DNA from: Chitinophagaceae bacterium
GTDB lineage: Bacteria > Bacteroidota > Bacteroidia > Chitinophagales > Chitinophagaceae
Length of the DNA stretch: 64,000 nt
Assembly (NCBI GenBank): GCA_016703625.1
Contig: JADJBP010000011.1
Span: 1 to 64,000, forward strand
Direction: 5' to 3'
Shown here piece after piece: positions 8,243-16,137 of the stretch. How positions within the stretch are numbered: the stretch's first letter is position 1; each line of letters opens with the position of its first letter. The notes under the pieces were generated by a model. It did not search any database. It was not told the origin of the DNA and saw nothing but the letters and a program-made list of their open reading frames with translations. A program made the translations under genes and the position numbers.

Positions 8243-10037
8243 TTACCAGGGATATTTATTTTCTGCGATCAGCTTATTGGCGATCCGCCTGCGTGCATCC
8301 TTACTGTTGAATGGTTCTGTTTTTGTAAAGCGTTTCAGTCCCAGCAGCATCATGCGCTGTTCATCGCCGCCTGCAAATGCATTGATGGCTTCCTTGCCTG
8401 CTTTGTTCACTTTATCCACGGCATCATTCAGGTAACAGCGCATCATATCAGCCTGCAGCTGTGTGGCAGCTTCTCCCTGTTTATCTGCCATCTTCATAAT
8501 GCGAAGCAGGGTACTTTCGGCTTCAAAGGTTTCAATGGCCATGTCGGCAATATTCATCAGTATTTCCTGTTCGTCCTGCAGGGTCATCATCAGTTTTTGA
8601 ACGGCAGCGCCGGCCACCATCAAAATACTTTTCTTCATGTTAACAATGGTCTTGCGTTCTTTGGCAAAGGGAGTGTCATCATCGTTTCCAAATTCCGGAA
8701 TACTCATCAGCTCCTTACTAACGGCCATGGCCGGGCCCATCAGGTCAAGCTTGCCTTTCATGGCTCTTTTTAAGATCATGTCTACCGTAAGCAGGCGGTT
8801 AATTTCGTTGGTACCTTCATAGATGCGGTTGATGCGGCTGTCGCGGTAACCGCGGCTGATCGAATATTCATCACTGTATCCATTACCGCCATGTACCTGC
8901 ACGCCTTCGTCTACCGTATAATCCAGCACTTCGCTGCCATGCACTTTTAAAATGGCACACTCAACGGCATATTCTTCGGCTGCACCCAGCAGTGCTTCGG
9001 CAAAGGATTTACCGGCTGCAGCCAGTTCAGTTTCCTTATCATCGATCCACTTACTGGTACGGTAAAGTGCACTTTCGCTCACAAAAATGCGTATGGCCAT
9101 TTCGGCCAGTTTATATTTAATAGCGCCAAAATTGGCTATGGCCGTTTTAAACTGCTCACGGGTGTTGGCATAGGCAACCGTATTGGAGAGTGCCCATTTA
9201 GATGCGCCGATAGCTGCAGCAGCCAGTTTTAACCTGCCGATGTTTAAGATATTAAAGGCTATGATATGTCCTTTGCCAACCTCACCCAGTAAATTTTCAA
9301 CCGGTACTTTACAATCCTGGAAATACAACTGCACGGTGGAAGATCCCTTAATGCCCATCTTGTGTTCTTCGGGGCCCTGCGTAAAACCTTCCATACCACG
9401 TTCAAGAATAAACGTAGAAAACTTATCGCCGTCAATTTTGGCAAATACGGTATATACATCGGCAAAACCCCCGTTGGTGATCCAGCATTTTTGCCCGTTC
9501 AGTATATAATGTTTCCCGTCGGCAGAAAGTATTGCCGATGTTTTTGCGCCCAGGGCATCGCTGCCGCTATTGGGTTCCGTTAGTCCGTATGCGCCTTTCC
9601 ATTCACCACTGGCGAGTTTCGGGATATATTTTTGCTTTTGTGCTTCGGTACCAAAATACAAAATGGGCAGGGTGCCGATACCGGTATGTGCGGCAATGGC
9701 CACGCTGAAAGAAAAGCCGCCACCCAGGCCTTCATTGACCAGTGTAGAAGTAATGAAATCCTTTCCCAAGTCCGCCCAGGTCTTCCGGCACAGAAGTGCC
9801 CAGCAGTCCCTGTTCACCGGCCTTTACCATCAGGGAAGGCATGAGGCCCTCTTCCATTTTATCAATGCGGTCAACAATGGGGATCACTTCAGTAGCTAAA
9901 AACTGCAGGCACATTTCTTTTACCATCAACTGCTCCTCGTTAAAATCTTCGGGAGTATAGGTTTCAAATGCATTGCTTTCTTTAATTAACCATTCGCCGC
10001 CTTTTAGGGGTGTAGTGGTTGCGGTTGATGTACTCAT
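8243..10037 (-). CDS. Acyl-CoA dehydrogenase (long Bacteroidota form), one frameshift
   Basis: FAD-dependent fatty-acid beta-oxidation enzyme of about 597 residues after correction. The true start is MSTSTATTTP at 10037. The N-terminal helical domain runs to SVPEDLGGLGKDF, where an extra G near 9760 shifts the frame. The middle beta-domain has YGLTEPNSGSDA (FAD/substrate loop) and WITNGG. The C-terminal part has the family signatures VQVHGGNGYSDEYSISRGYRD and IYEGTNEINRL, where the Glu of YEGTNE fits the catalytic base. A helical extension of about 200 residues, typical of the longer ACAD type, ends the protein. The marR-like gene lies directly upstream on the same strand, suggesting regulation by fatty-acyl signals (inference). 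Confidence 0.9.
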
Positions 10038-10059
10038 AAAATGATTTTTTATTGTTTGA

Positions 10060-10156
10060 TGTCTGGATGCTGGATCCTGGATGCTTGATACAGGATAGTG
10101 AACTCTATAATTAGCATAATCTGATCCAGTAACCAATATCTAGAATCCAGTATCAG
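10060..10156. repeat. GGATNCT heptamer repeat, inverted pair
   Basis: Left arm 10060-10098: GGATGCT, GGATCCT, GGATGCT, TGATACA, GGATAGT. Right arm 10120-10156 carries complementary GATCCAGTAACC and ATCCAGTATC. It fills the gap between the marR-like gene and the acyl-CoA dehydrogenase and could form a hairpin between them. Confidence 0.7.
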
Positions 10157-10159
10157 TAT

Positions 10160-10604
10160 TTACGATTTCAAATTATCATACACATTCTGCAAAACCTCTT
10201 TGGCTATTTCAACCTGGCCATGGGTTACACCTTCCAGTGCTTCATTAAGGGTTTGGTTGGCAATGCCCATAGTTTGTTCCTGCAATTCCTGCGCTTCTTT
10301 GGTCAGGTATATCATGTTGATCCTGCGGTCTTCTTTGGAGGGTACACGATTTACCAGTTTCAGTTTTTCGAGGTTATCAACCAGCCGGGTAATGCTTGGT
10401 TTATCACGGAAGGTAGCATCGCAAAGTTGCTGCTGGCTAAGCCCGTCTTCTTTCCACAGGTGATATAACACACTCCATTGTTCAATGGTGATGTCTACAT
10501 TATTCTGTTTAAAATTCTTCTGCAGGCGCCTGGCAATGGCAGTACTGGCCTTACCGGTGATAAAGCTGTACAGCTCTCCTTTTCTTAAATTGGTTGTTTG
10601 GCAT
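10160..10604 (-). CDS. MarR-family transcriptional regulator, start region frameshifted
   Basis: Winged-helix repressor, about 147 residues. The winged-helix core is clear: ITIEQWSVLYHLW, LSQQQLCDATFRDKPSITRL (recognition helix), then the wing VNRVPSKEDRRINMIYLT with its conserved D-x-R, then a dimerisation helix. The frame open across this core has no usable ATG. Removing one A from a four-A run at 10580-10583 joins it to ATG at 10604 (MPNNQFKKGELYSFITGKAS), the usual length for the family, so I take that as the start. The stop is 122 bp before the acyl-CoA dehydrogenase start, on the same strand. Confidence 0.82.
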
Positions 10605-10731
10605 ATAGTTGTTTATGCAACTAAACAAAGATAATCATTCATTTGAATTTTTAAAAATTATTTTTGTATTACCCGTTAAAGCGGGGCGGCATCCAGATTG
10701 TTACCGGGACTCCATTATACCACAAACCATT

Positions 10732-11922
10732 ATGCAGCAGGCTTTACTCATCTTTATAGGGGTTATTTTCGGCTTATATATATTCCTGCTCATTTTCTAT
10801 TGGCGGAGCTGGCTGCGTATCCCGGAATTTAAAGTCATCCCGCCTGGGGCGGAACAAAAGTCAAAAACAAAAATTACTGTTATTATCCCGGCCCGAAATG
10901 AGGAAGAGCATTTAGGCGCCTGCCTGAATGCTGTTTGCGATCAAACTTATCCAAAAGAACTTTTTGAAGTGCTGGTGGTTGATGACCACTCAACTGATAA
11001 GACGGCTGCCATTATAAAAACCTTTGCAGCACAACCCGTAAAACTCATTTCCCTGAAAGATTTTACGGTTGATGCATTGAATGCTTATAAAAAGAAAGCG
11101 ATTGAAATTGCGATCGGTCAATCAACAGGCGAACTGATCGTTACCACCGATGCGGATTGTACGGTAACAGGAAACTGGCTACAAACGATTGCTGCATTTT
11201 ATGAAACGCATCAACCCGTATTTATTGCAGCGCCTGTTTCTATAAATTGCGGTTTTAATTTTTTAGAAATGTTCCAGGCGCTTGACTTTGCCATGCTGCA
11301 GGGCATTACCGGCGCATCGGTGCATAAAAAAATACACAGCATGTGCAACGGTGCCAACCTGGCTTATACAAAAAAGGCTTTTGAAGAAGTGGGCGGTTTC
11401 GCAGGTATTGATCATATAGCCAGTGGTGATGATATGCTGCTGATGCATAAAATTTACAAACTGAATCCCGATAAAGTGATGTTTTTAAAATCGAAAGCCG
11501 CGATCGTGCAGACTGCTCCTGTAAATTCTATTGGCGAATTTTTTAACCAGCGCATCCGCTGGGCCAGCAAGGCCGATAAGTATGATGACAAGCGGATTTT
11601 TGCAGTTCTCTTTTTAGTGTACCTGGTTAACCTGCTGCTTGTTGTGCTGCCTGTTATTGCACTTTTTACAAATACTACATTTACCATCCGGGCTTATCCA
11701 TTCAACATCATAGTAACTGTTTTTGAAGGCTGGATATTTTTGATCATCATTAAAACATTTACCGAATTGATGTTTTTAATGCCTGTGGCAAAATTTTTTG
11801 GTAAGCGAAAACTGCTTTGGCTGTTCCCGCTGATGCAACCCTTTCACATCATTTATACCGTTATTGCCGGCTGGCTCGGTAAATTCGGCAGTTATAAATG
11901 GAAAGAAAGAAAGGTGAATTAA
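10732..11922 (+). CDS. Family 2 glycosyltransferase, membrane-anchored (processive type)
   Basis: Inner-membrane GT2 enzyme, 396 residues from the ATG at 10732; upstream in-frame codons lack family features. One N-terminal membrane helix (residues 3-24) precedes the GT-A fold (KITVIIPARNEEEHLGACL, then VVDDHSTDKT). The metal-binding acidic motif is TTDADCTVT, the acceptor region GGFAGIDHIASGDDMLL, and Q-R-I-R-W fits the QxxRW motif of processive synthases. Three hydrophobic helices end the protein. Probably makes a polysaccharide or glycolipid; the sugar cannot be read from the sequence. The next gene starts 24 bp later, so the two may share a transcript. Confidence 0.85.
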   Translation: MQQALLIFIGVIFGLYIFLLIFYWRSWLRIPEFKVIPPGAEQKSKTKITVIIPARNEEEHLGACLNAVCDQTYPKELFEVLVVDDHSTDKTAAIIKTFAAQPVKLISLKDFTVDALNAYKKKAIEIAIGQSTGELIVTTDADCTVTGNWLQTIAAFYETHQPVFIAAPVSINCGFNFLEMFQALDFAMLQGITGASVHKKIHSMCNGANLAYTKKAFEEVGGFAGIDHIASGDDMLLMHKIYKLNPDKVMFLKSKAAIVQTAPVNSIGEFFNQRIRWASKADKYDDKRIFAVLFLVYLVNLLLVVLPVIALFTNTTFTIRAYPFNIIVTVFEGWIFLIIIKTFTELMFLMPVAKFFGKRKLLWLFPLMQPFHIIYTVIAGWLGKFGSYKWKERKVN

Positions 11923-11946
11923 TCTCCTGAATTTGTATTTTACAGC

Positions 11947-13050
11947 ATGGACCAACCCGATTTTTCCTTTAAAGCCGACATGTGGAAGCGACTCAAAAAA
12001 AACCGGGCCGCTTTGTTTGGCCTCGTCATTATTATAATTGCGGTACTGGTTTCTGTTTTTGGTTATGTGATCGCCCCCGATAATTCACCCAATGCCGATC
12101 TGCAAACCGTGGAAATACAGGCAAAGAAACCCGGCTACAGCCAGCAGTTTTTAAAGATCCCCGGCAATAATGCTACGGATGCCGGCTGGTTCAAACATTT
12201 TACCAGCGGCAGAAAGAACGGTTTTCAATGGGTACCCATTAAAGGTTACCAAATTAAGGGCGACAGTCTAATGATTAATAAATTTATTGATGACGACACC
12301 ACCGTTGTACAATATTATTCCATCAACCAGGTAACCAACAACGATCCGGCAACTATTCAAAAAAATATAATCACTAAAAAATACCGGCTGGGTACCGATA
12401 AATTCGGCAGGGATATTTTAAGCCGGTTGATCATCGGTACAAGAGTAAGTCTCGCTGTGGGTTTGATCGCCGTACTGATCTCTTTATCCCTGGGTATTAT
12501 CTTAGGCGCACTCGCAGGGTATTACCGTGGCTGGGTAGACGAAGTTATCATGTGGTTGATCAATGTAACCTGGAGCATACCCACCTTATTGCTGGTCTTT
12601 GCCATTACCATGGCCATGGGCAAGGGTTTCTGGCAAATATTTATTGCAGTAGGACTTACCATGTGGGTGAGTGTGGCCCGGCTGATACGCGGGCAGGTTA
12701 TGGCCATTAAAGAAATGGAATATGTACAGGCAGCCCGTGCATTGGGATTAACGGACAGCCGTATCATTCTCCGCCATATTTTACCCAATATACTTGGCCC
12801 CGTGATGGTTATTGCGGCTGGTAATTTTGCAACCGCCATCATTGTAGAAGCGGGCTTAAGTTTTTTGGGTATCGGCATTCAGCCGCCGCAACCGAGCTGG
12901 GGATTAATGATCAAGGAGAATTATAATTTTATCATCACACACAATCCATTGCTGGCCCTGATCCCGGGCTTTGCCATCATGCTGTTGGTGCTTGCCTTTA
13001 ATTTACTGGGGAATGGATTGAGGGATGCGGTGGATGTAAAAGAGGCCTAA
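11947..13050 (+). CDS. ABC transporter permease, DppC/OppC family
   Basis: Peptide-type ABC importer membrane subunit of 367 residues. The N-terminal OppC_N segment (WKRLKKNRAALFGLVIIIIA) has one helix. Then comes an unusually long extracytoplasmic stretch (about residues 45-145) rich in polar residues. The BPD_transp_1 core of five helices carries the EAA loop (MEYVQAARALGLTDSRIILR) and the C-terminal signature PQPSWGLMIKEN. No ATP-binding, DppB or solute-binding gene is adjacent, so partners must be elsewhere, as is common in Bacteroidota. It sits 24 bp after the glycosyltransferase gene; whether they work together is unknown. Confidence 0.87.
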   Translation: MDQPDFSFKADMWKRLKKNRAALFGLVIIIIAVLVSVFGYVIAPDNSPNADLQTVEIQAKKPGYSQQFLKIPGNNATDAGWFKHFTSGRKNGFQWVPIKGYQIKGDSLMINKFIDDDTTVVQYYSINQVTNNDPATIQKNIITKKYRLGTDKFGRDILSRLIIGTRVSLAVGLIAVLISLSLGIILGALAGYYRGWVDEVIMWLINVTWSIPTLLLVFAITMAMGKGFWQIFIAVGLTMWVSVARLIRGQVMAIKEMEYVQAARALGLTDSRIILRHILPNILGPVMVIAAGNFATAIIVEAGLSFLGIGIQPPQPSWGLMIKENYNFIITHNPLLALIPGFAIMLLVLAFNLLGNGLRDAVDVKEA

Positions 13051-13052
13051 AG

Positions 13053-13160
13053 GCGATGCTGGATACTGGATACTGGATACTGGATACTGGATACTGGATG
13101 CACCCTGTGATTTTTAAAAGTTTTTTAATACTCGGACAGCATCCAGTATCCAGCATCTAT
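13053..13160. repeat. GGATACT heptamer tandem with inverted arm between convergent genes
   Basis: Left arm at 13053-13098: about five consecutive heptamers of GGATACT type. Right arm at 13138-13158 (CAGCATCCAGTATCCAGCAT) is complementary to its first and last units, so GATGCTGGATACTGGAT can pair exactly. It occupies the whole gap between the ABC permease (+) and the Lrp gene (-), where a terminator would be expected. Confidence 0.85.
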
Positions 13161-13630
13161 TCTTTAGGTGCCACCTGCACGTTCCTGTTAAATCCTTCTT
13201 CCAGCGAAATAAAAGTTTCTGTTCTTTCTATGCCTTTTATTTTTTGCAGCGCATCGTGCAGCACGGAACGGAGCTGGTTTATATCCTTACAAACAATTTC
13301 AATGAACATACTGTAGTTTCCGGTGATATAATTCAACCGTACAATTTCGGGTATGCTCATCAGTTCTTTGGCAACGGAATCGTACAAGGAACTTTTTTCC
13401 AGGTATATACCCACAAAGGCGGTGATATCATAACCCAGTTGTTTGATGTCCACATCCATTTTAGTACCTTTTACAATGCCGGATTCCTGTAACTTTTTTA
13501 TACGTACATGGATGGTACCGCCGCTAACAAACAATTTTTTTCCCAATTCGGCATAAGAGATCTCCGATGTCTCCATCATTTCATGAATGATCTGCAGATC
13601 GAGTTTGTCAAGATTTAATTTGGCTGCCAT
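13157..13630 (-). CDS. Lrp/AsnC-family transcriptional regulator
   Basis: Feast/famine regulator of 157 residues. The N-terminal HTH_AsnC-type domain (LDLQIIHEMMETSEISYAEL, then LFVSGGTIHVRIKKLQESGI) is followed by the RAM/AsnC ligand domain (YDITAFVGIYLEKSS, VRLNYITGNYSMFIEIVC, and IERTETFISLEEGF). Likely an octameric regulator responding to an amino acid. Palindromes in its upstream region (13669-13684) could be its own operator. Confidence 0.9.
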   Translation of the reverse strand: MAAKLNLDKLDLQIIHEMMETSEISYAELGKKLFVSGGTIHVRIKKLQESGIVKGTKMDVDIKQLGYDITAFVGIYLEKSSLYDSVAKELMSIPEIVRLNYITGNYSMFIEIVCKDINQLRSVLHDALQKIKGIERTETFISLEEGFNRNVQVAPKE

Positions 13631-13668
13631 ATTAGAATGTGTTTTTAAATTTTATTCAAACCATTAAT

Positions 13669-13684
13669 CAAATATTTGAATTAT
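13669..13684. promoter_or_regulatory. Palindrome, possible Lrp auto-operator
   Basis: ATCAAATATTTGAAT contains the perfect palindrome TCAAATATTTGA. A second half-similar CCAAATATTTA lies about 25 bp away (13696-13706). AT-rich palindromes of this size upstream of an AsnC-type gene fit autoregulation, but this is inference from position. Confidence 0.4.
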
Positions 13685-13739
13685 TTCTATAATTTCCAAA
13701 TATTTAATAAAATAAATTAAACATTCGGGTGTTTTACCT

Positions 13740-13747
13740 TATTTTTG
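13740..13747 (+). promoter_or_regulatory. -7 box TATTTTTG in front of the candidate RNA
   Basis: Perfect TAnnTTTG match on the plus strand. Both neighbouring protein genes are on the minus strand, so the only plus-strand unit it could serve is the repeated structured element starting about 45 bp downstream. No clear -33 box. Confidence 0.45.
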
Positions 13748-13790
13748 TGTTATCAAACAATCCGGTACAGATCGGAACAAATTGTGGGGT

Positions 13791-13998
13791 GATGAAATTT
13801 TTGGCAGACATGCCCCCTTGTCTCGGGGGTGAGGATAACAGGATAAACGTAGCATAGAGCCGTTTCAGTAGCAATACTGATTCGACCGGGGTCGACCACC
13901 GAACTTTGTACTACAGCTAACTGCCTCGTGAAGGTTCGATCCCTTCCCCTACAGCGCTTTAAAAATGCCTTCGTTGAAAAACGGGGGCTTTTTTTTGT
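13791..13998 (+). ncRNA. Candidate structured RNA, copy 1 (unclassified)
   Basis: About 208 bp, non-coding. In order it shows a hairpin CCCCC-TTGTCTC-GGGGG (13813-13829), the stem-loop TCAGTA-GCAA-TACTGA (13865-13880), a nested GC-rich palindrome around CGACCGGGGTCG (13883-13894), and a T-arm-like hairpin GAAGG-TTCGATC-CCTTC (13930-13946) followed by CCCTACA. It ends with a stem GCCTTCGTT-GAAA-AACGGGGGC and eight T's (13968-13996), an intrinsic terminator. The T-arm and following seven bases look like a tRNA 3' half, but no matching 5' acceptor strand (TGTAGGG) is present, so it is not a normal tRNA. A similar copy follows immediately. Confidence 0.5.
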
Positions 13999-14196
13999 GA
14001 TGAAATTTTTAGCAGCGACCCCCTTGTCCCGGGGGGTGAGGATAAAAGGATAAACGTAGCATAGAGCCGTTTCAGTTACCGGGGTCGACCACCGAACCTG
14101 CCGGGGGGCTTTGTACTACAGCTAACTGTCCTCGTGAAGGTCCGATCCCTTCCCTACAGCGCTTTAAAATGCCTCGTTGAAAAACGGGGCTTTTTT
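13999..14196 (+). ncRNA. Candidate structured RNA, copy 2 (unclassified)
   Basis: Tandem copy of the preceding element, 198 bp, starting with the same GATGAAATTTTT. It keeps the first hairpin with an altered loop and longer stem (CCCCC-TTGTCCC-GGGGGG), the GGATAAACGTAGCATAGAGC block, the T-arm-like hairpin GAAGG-TCCGATC-CCTTC (14136-14152) and the terminator (14171-14196). It lacks the TCAGTA/TACTGA stem-loop and has a 12-bp insertion near 14097-14108. Keeping stems while loops change favours an RNA function or recent duplication. Confidence 0.5.
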
Positions 14197-14210
14197 ATTA
14201 GAAATAATAT

Positions 14211-14295
14211 TGAACAAGGAATGATAGTGCTTTCAGGACGCAAATTCGTAATTCGATATTCCTTGTTCCTTGCTCATTATTCCTGGCTCCCCTGC
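14211..14295. repeat. GGAACAA-type heptamer repeat, inverted pair
   Basis: TTGAACAAGGAATGAT (14210-14225) faces ATTCCTTGTTCCTTGC and further 7-bp-spaced copies (TCCTTGT, TCCTTGC, TCATTAT, TCCTGGC, about 14257-14288). Same 7-bp period as the GGATACT and GGAGTCG repeats, with a different core. Confidence 0.65.
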
Positions 14296-14343
14296 AGCAA
14301 AGCCTTCGCTAAATGCGGAGGCATTCGTATTTGAAATGTACCA

Positions 14344-14820
14344 TTAATATGAGATCTTCACCGTACTCTCACGCCATTTTGTAAACGCTTCCAGTGCTTC
14401 TTCCCTTAATATCTGCCTGGTAAATAATTTTCTTTCGGCAACCGGTTTTGCCAGCTCTTCATAAATGAACTGGTCATCAAAATCAATGGCCGTAGCATCT
14501 TCCTTTGAATTGGCATAGAAAAGTTTTGCCGGCCTTGCCCAGTAAATGGCACCCAGGCACATCGGGCAAGGCTCACAACTTGTATATATCTCACATCCAT
14601 CCAGCTGGAATGTATTTAATACCATGCATGCATTCCTTATGGCAACTACTTCGGCATGGGCCGTTGGGTCATTGGTTGTGGTAACCTGGTTTACACCCCG
14701 GGCAATTATTTTTCCGTCTTTTACAACCACGGCGCCAAAAGGCCCACCCCTGCCCTCTGTTACATTGCTTACGGAAAGCCGGATGGCTTCCTGCATAAAT
14801 TCTGAATCATCTTTACCCAT
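14344..14820 (-). CDS. guaD: Guanine deaminase
   Basis: Zinc cytidine-deaminase-fold enzyme that hydrolyses guanine to xanthine and ammonia. The 158-residue product from ATG at 14820 shows the family pattern closely: GGPFGAVVVKDGKIIARGVN, the zinc motif TAHAEVVAIRNAC (His and catalytic Glu), and TSCEPCPMCLGAIYWAR (two Cys ligands). It ends in KWRESTVKISY. The first motif and the C-terminal swapped segment fit GuaD better than the tRNA deaminase TadA. The ORF stays open upstream of 14820, but that part matches nothing expected in the family. Purine salvage, cytoplasm. Confidence 0.85.
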   Translation of the reverse strand: MGKDDSEFMQEAIRLSVSNVTEGRGGPFGAVVVKDGKIIARGVNQVTTTNDPTAHAEVVAIRNACMVLNTFQLDGCEIYTSCEPCPMCLGAIYWARPAKLFYANSKEDATAIDFDDQFIYEELAKPVAERKLFTRQILREEALEAFTKWRESTVKISY

Positions 14821-15053
14821 GTAATATTTTTTTTGAATGACTGTATTAACTGATGCATACATAGAAATAGGTAACAGCAGGCAATCAGCAAAAAATGAAA
14901 ACAATAAAATTAACCTATTGCCTTTACGCAGACAAATAACATGTATGGTATTTATTCATGATACCGGTTGCAGAAACCCTTTATTATACCGGCTTACTGC
15001 CATCTAATATTTCACCGCAGCCCACCGGGCTATTTATAAAATAAAGATGGTAG

Positions 15054-15061
15054 TATATTTG
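15054..15061 (+). promoter_or_regulatory. -7 box TATATTTG at the membrane protein/NTPase pair
   Basis: Perfect TAnnTTTG, only 6 bp before the ATG at 15067. A start site at the usual distance would give a very short or leaderless mRNA. Confidence 0.6.
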
Positions 15062-15066
15062 TATCC

Positions 15067-16137
15067 ATGATCGCCGGCAATACTTATTTATCCAGGGAGC
15101 AAAGACTGAATGCGGTTCAGCGGCTTACTGCGTTATGGGCATTTACTGAAAGTGGCCTGGGTGGCATTATGCATGCTTTACAAATACCGTTTACCGGCCT
15201 GCTGGTGGGCGGCATGGCCGTGATCATGATCAGCCTGGTGGCCGAAATGTCGGATCACAATTACAAACAGGTTTTAAAAAGTGCCATGATCGTACTTATT
15301 GTAAAAGCCATGGTAAGCCCGCATACCCCTTTCCCTGCATATATCGCTGTTGCTTTCCAGGCATTACTGGGTTTTGGATTATTCAGTTTATTCAGGGTAA
15401 ATGTTTTCAGCATTATATTATTAAGTACCATTGCCATGCTTGAATCGGCCATTCAAAAGATACTGGTCCTTACTTTATTTTTTGGTGAATCGATCTGGAA
15501 AGCAATGGATAGCATGATCGCTTTGCTGGCCACTCAATTTGGCAGTATTGTAACCAATGGCAGCTACTGGATCGTTGGCATTTACGGGCTGCTTTACCTG
15601 GCGGGCGGATTGCTCATAGCCCTGCTGGCCTACCGTACCATAAAAAGTTTTAAAACCGAAAACCCTGCATTTATTTTACAGGTTAATCCTGAGGCAGATA
15701 CTAATAAAGCCGGGTTGAAAAAAACTTTCCAAAAAAATAATTACAAAAAACTGTGGGTACTCATCATGCTGATGATCTGCGTGTCGGCTGTTCTGTTTGT
15801 TTTTGCTGATAATAACAAAACCGGCTGGCTGGCTGTTGCAAAAACGATCAGCTGGACATTATCTGCCATATTGATCTGGTTTATGCTGATCGGCCCATTG
15901 TTCACAAAAGCCATTCAAAAGGTTTTGCAGAAAAAGCAAAGCAGGTACAGCGATGAAGTTTTAAAAACATTATCCTTTTTACCCGTGCTGCGCAGGCTTA
16001 CTGCACTGGCATGGCAGCAAAGCAGCGCTTACAAAGGTTTCAACAGGTGGTATCATTTTTTTGCAATGCTTATTCACGCAACACTTACCTATTCAGAACC
16101 TGCAACAACAGCAATACCTGCCAATAACCCGATATGA
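15067..16137 (+). CDS. Unknown polytopic membrane protein, transporter-like
   Basis: Not recognised with certainty. The 356-residue protein has about five hydrophobic helices in residues 25-215 (IMHALQIPFTGLLVGGMAVI, then SPHTPFPAYIAVAFQALLGF with a helix-breaking Pro loop, then LLSTIAMLESAIQKILVLTL). A basic cytoplasmic linker (about 205-235) and two more helices (about 236-290) follow, then a basic amphipathic tail. The compact N-terminal block resembles the small substrate-binding membrane subunits of energy-coupling-factor transporters in size and glycine/alanine character, but I see no defining motif. Its stop overlaps the start of a THEP1-like NTPase gene by 4 bp (ATGA), implying translational coupling and a joint function. 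Confidence 0.7.
   Translation: MIAGNTYLSREQRLNAVQRLTALWAFTESGLGGIMHALQIPFTGLLVGGMAVIMISLVAEMSDHNYKQVLKSAMIVLIVKAMVSPHTPFPAYIAVAFQALLGFGLFSLFRVNVFSIILLSTIAMLESAIQKILVLTLFFGESIWKAMDSMIALLATQFGSIVTNGSYWIVGIYGLLYLAGGLLIALLAYRTIKSFKTENPAFILQVNPEADTNKAGLKKTFQKNNYKKLWVLIMLMICVSAVLFVFADNNKTGWLAVAKTISWTLSAILIWFMLIGPLFTKAIQKVLQKKQSRYSDEVLKTLSFLPVLRRLTALAWQQSSAYKGFNRWYHFFAMLIHATLTYSEPATTAIPANNPI

Noticed and set aside
8243..9817. Two separate acyl-CoA dehydrogenase genes (8243-9817 and 9732-10136)
   Set aside because: The pieces overlap in sequence register and join exactly at GGLGKDF by removing one base, so they are one gene.
13830..13860. tmRNA-like tag reading frame near GGATAAACGTAGCATAG
   Set aside because: No alanine-rich tag ending, no resume codon context and no paired tRNA-like ends.
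13930..13954. Possible tRNA gene from the T-arm-like GAAGG-TTCGATC-CCTTC
   Set aside because: No 5' acceptor strand, D-arm or anticodon stem can be found upstream at the right spacing in either copy.
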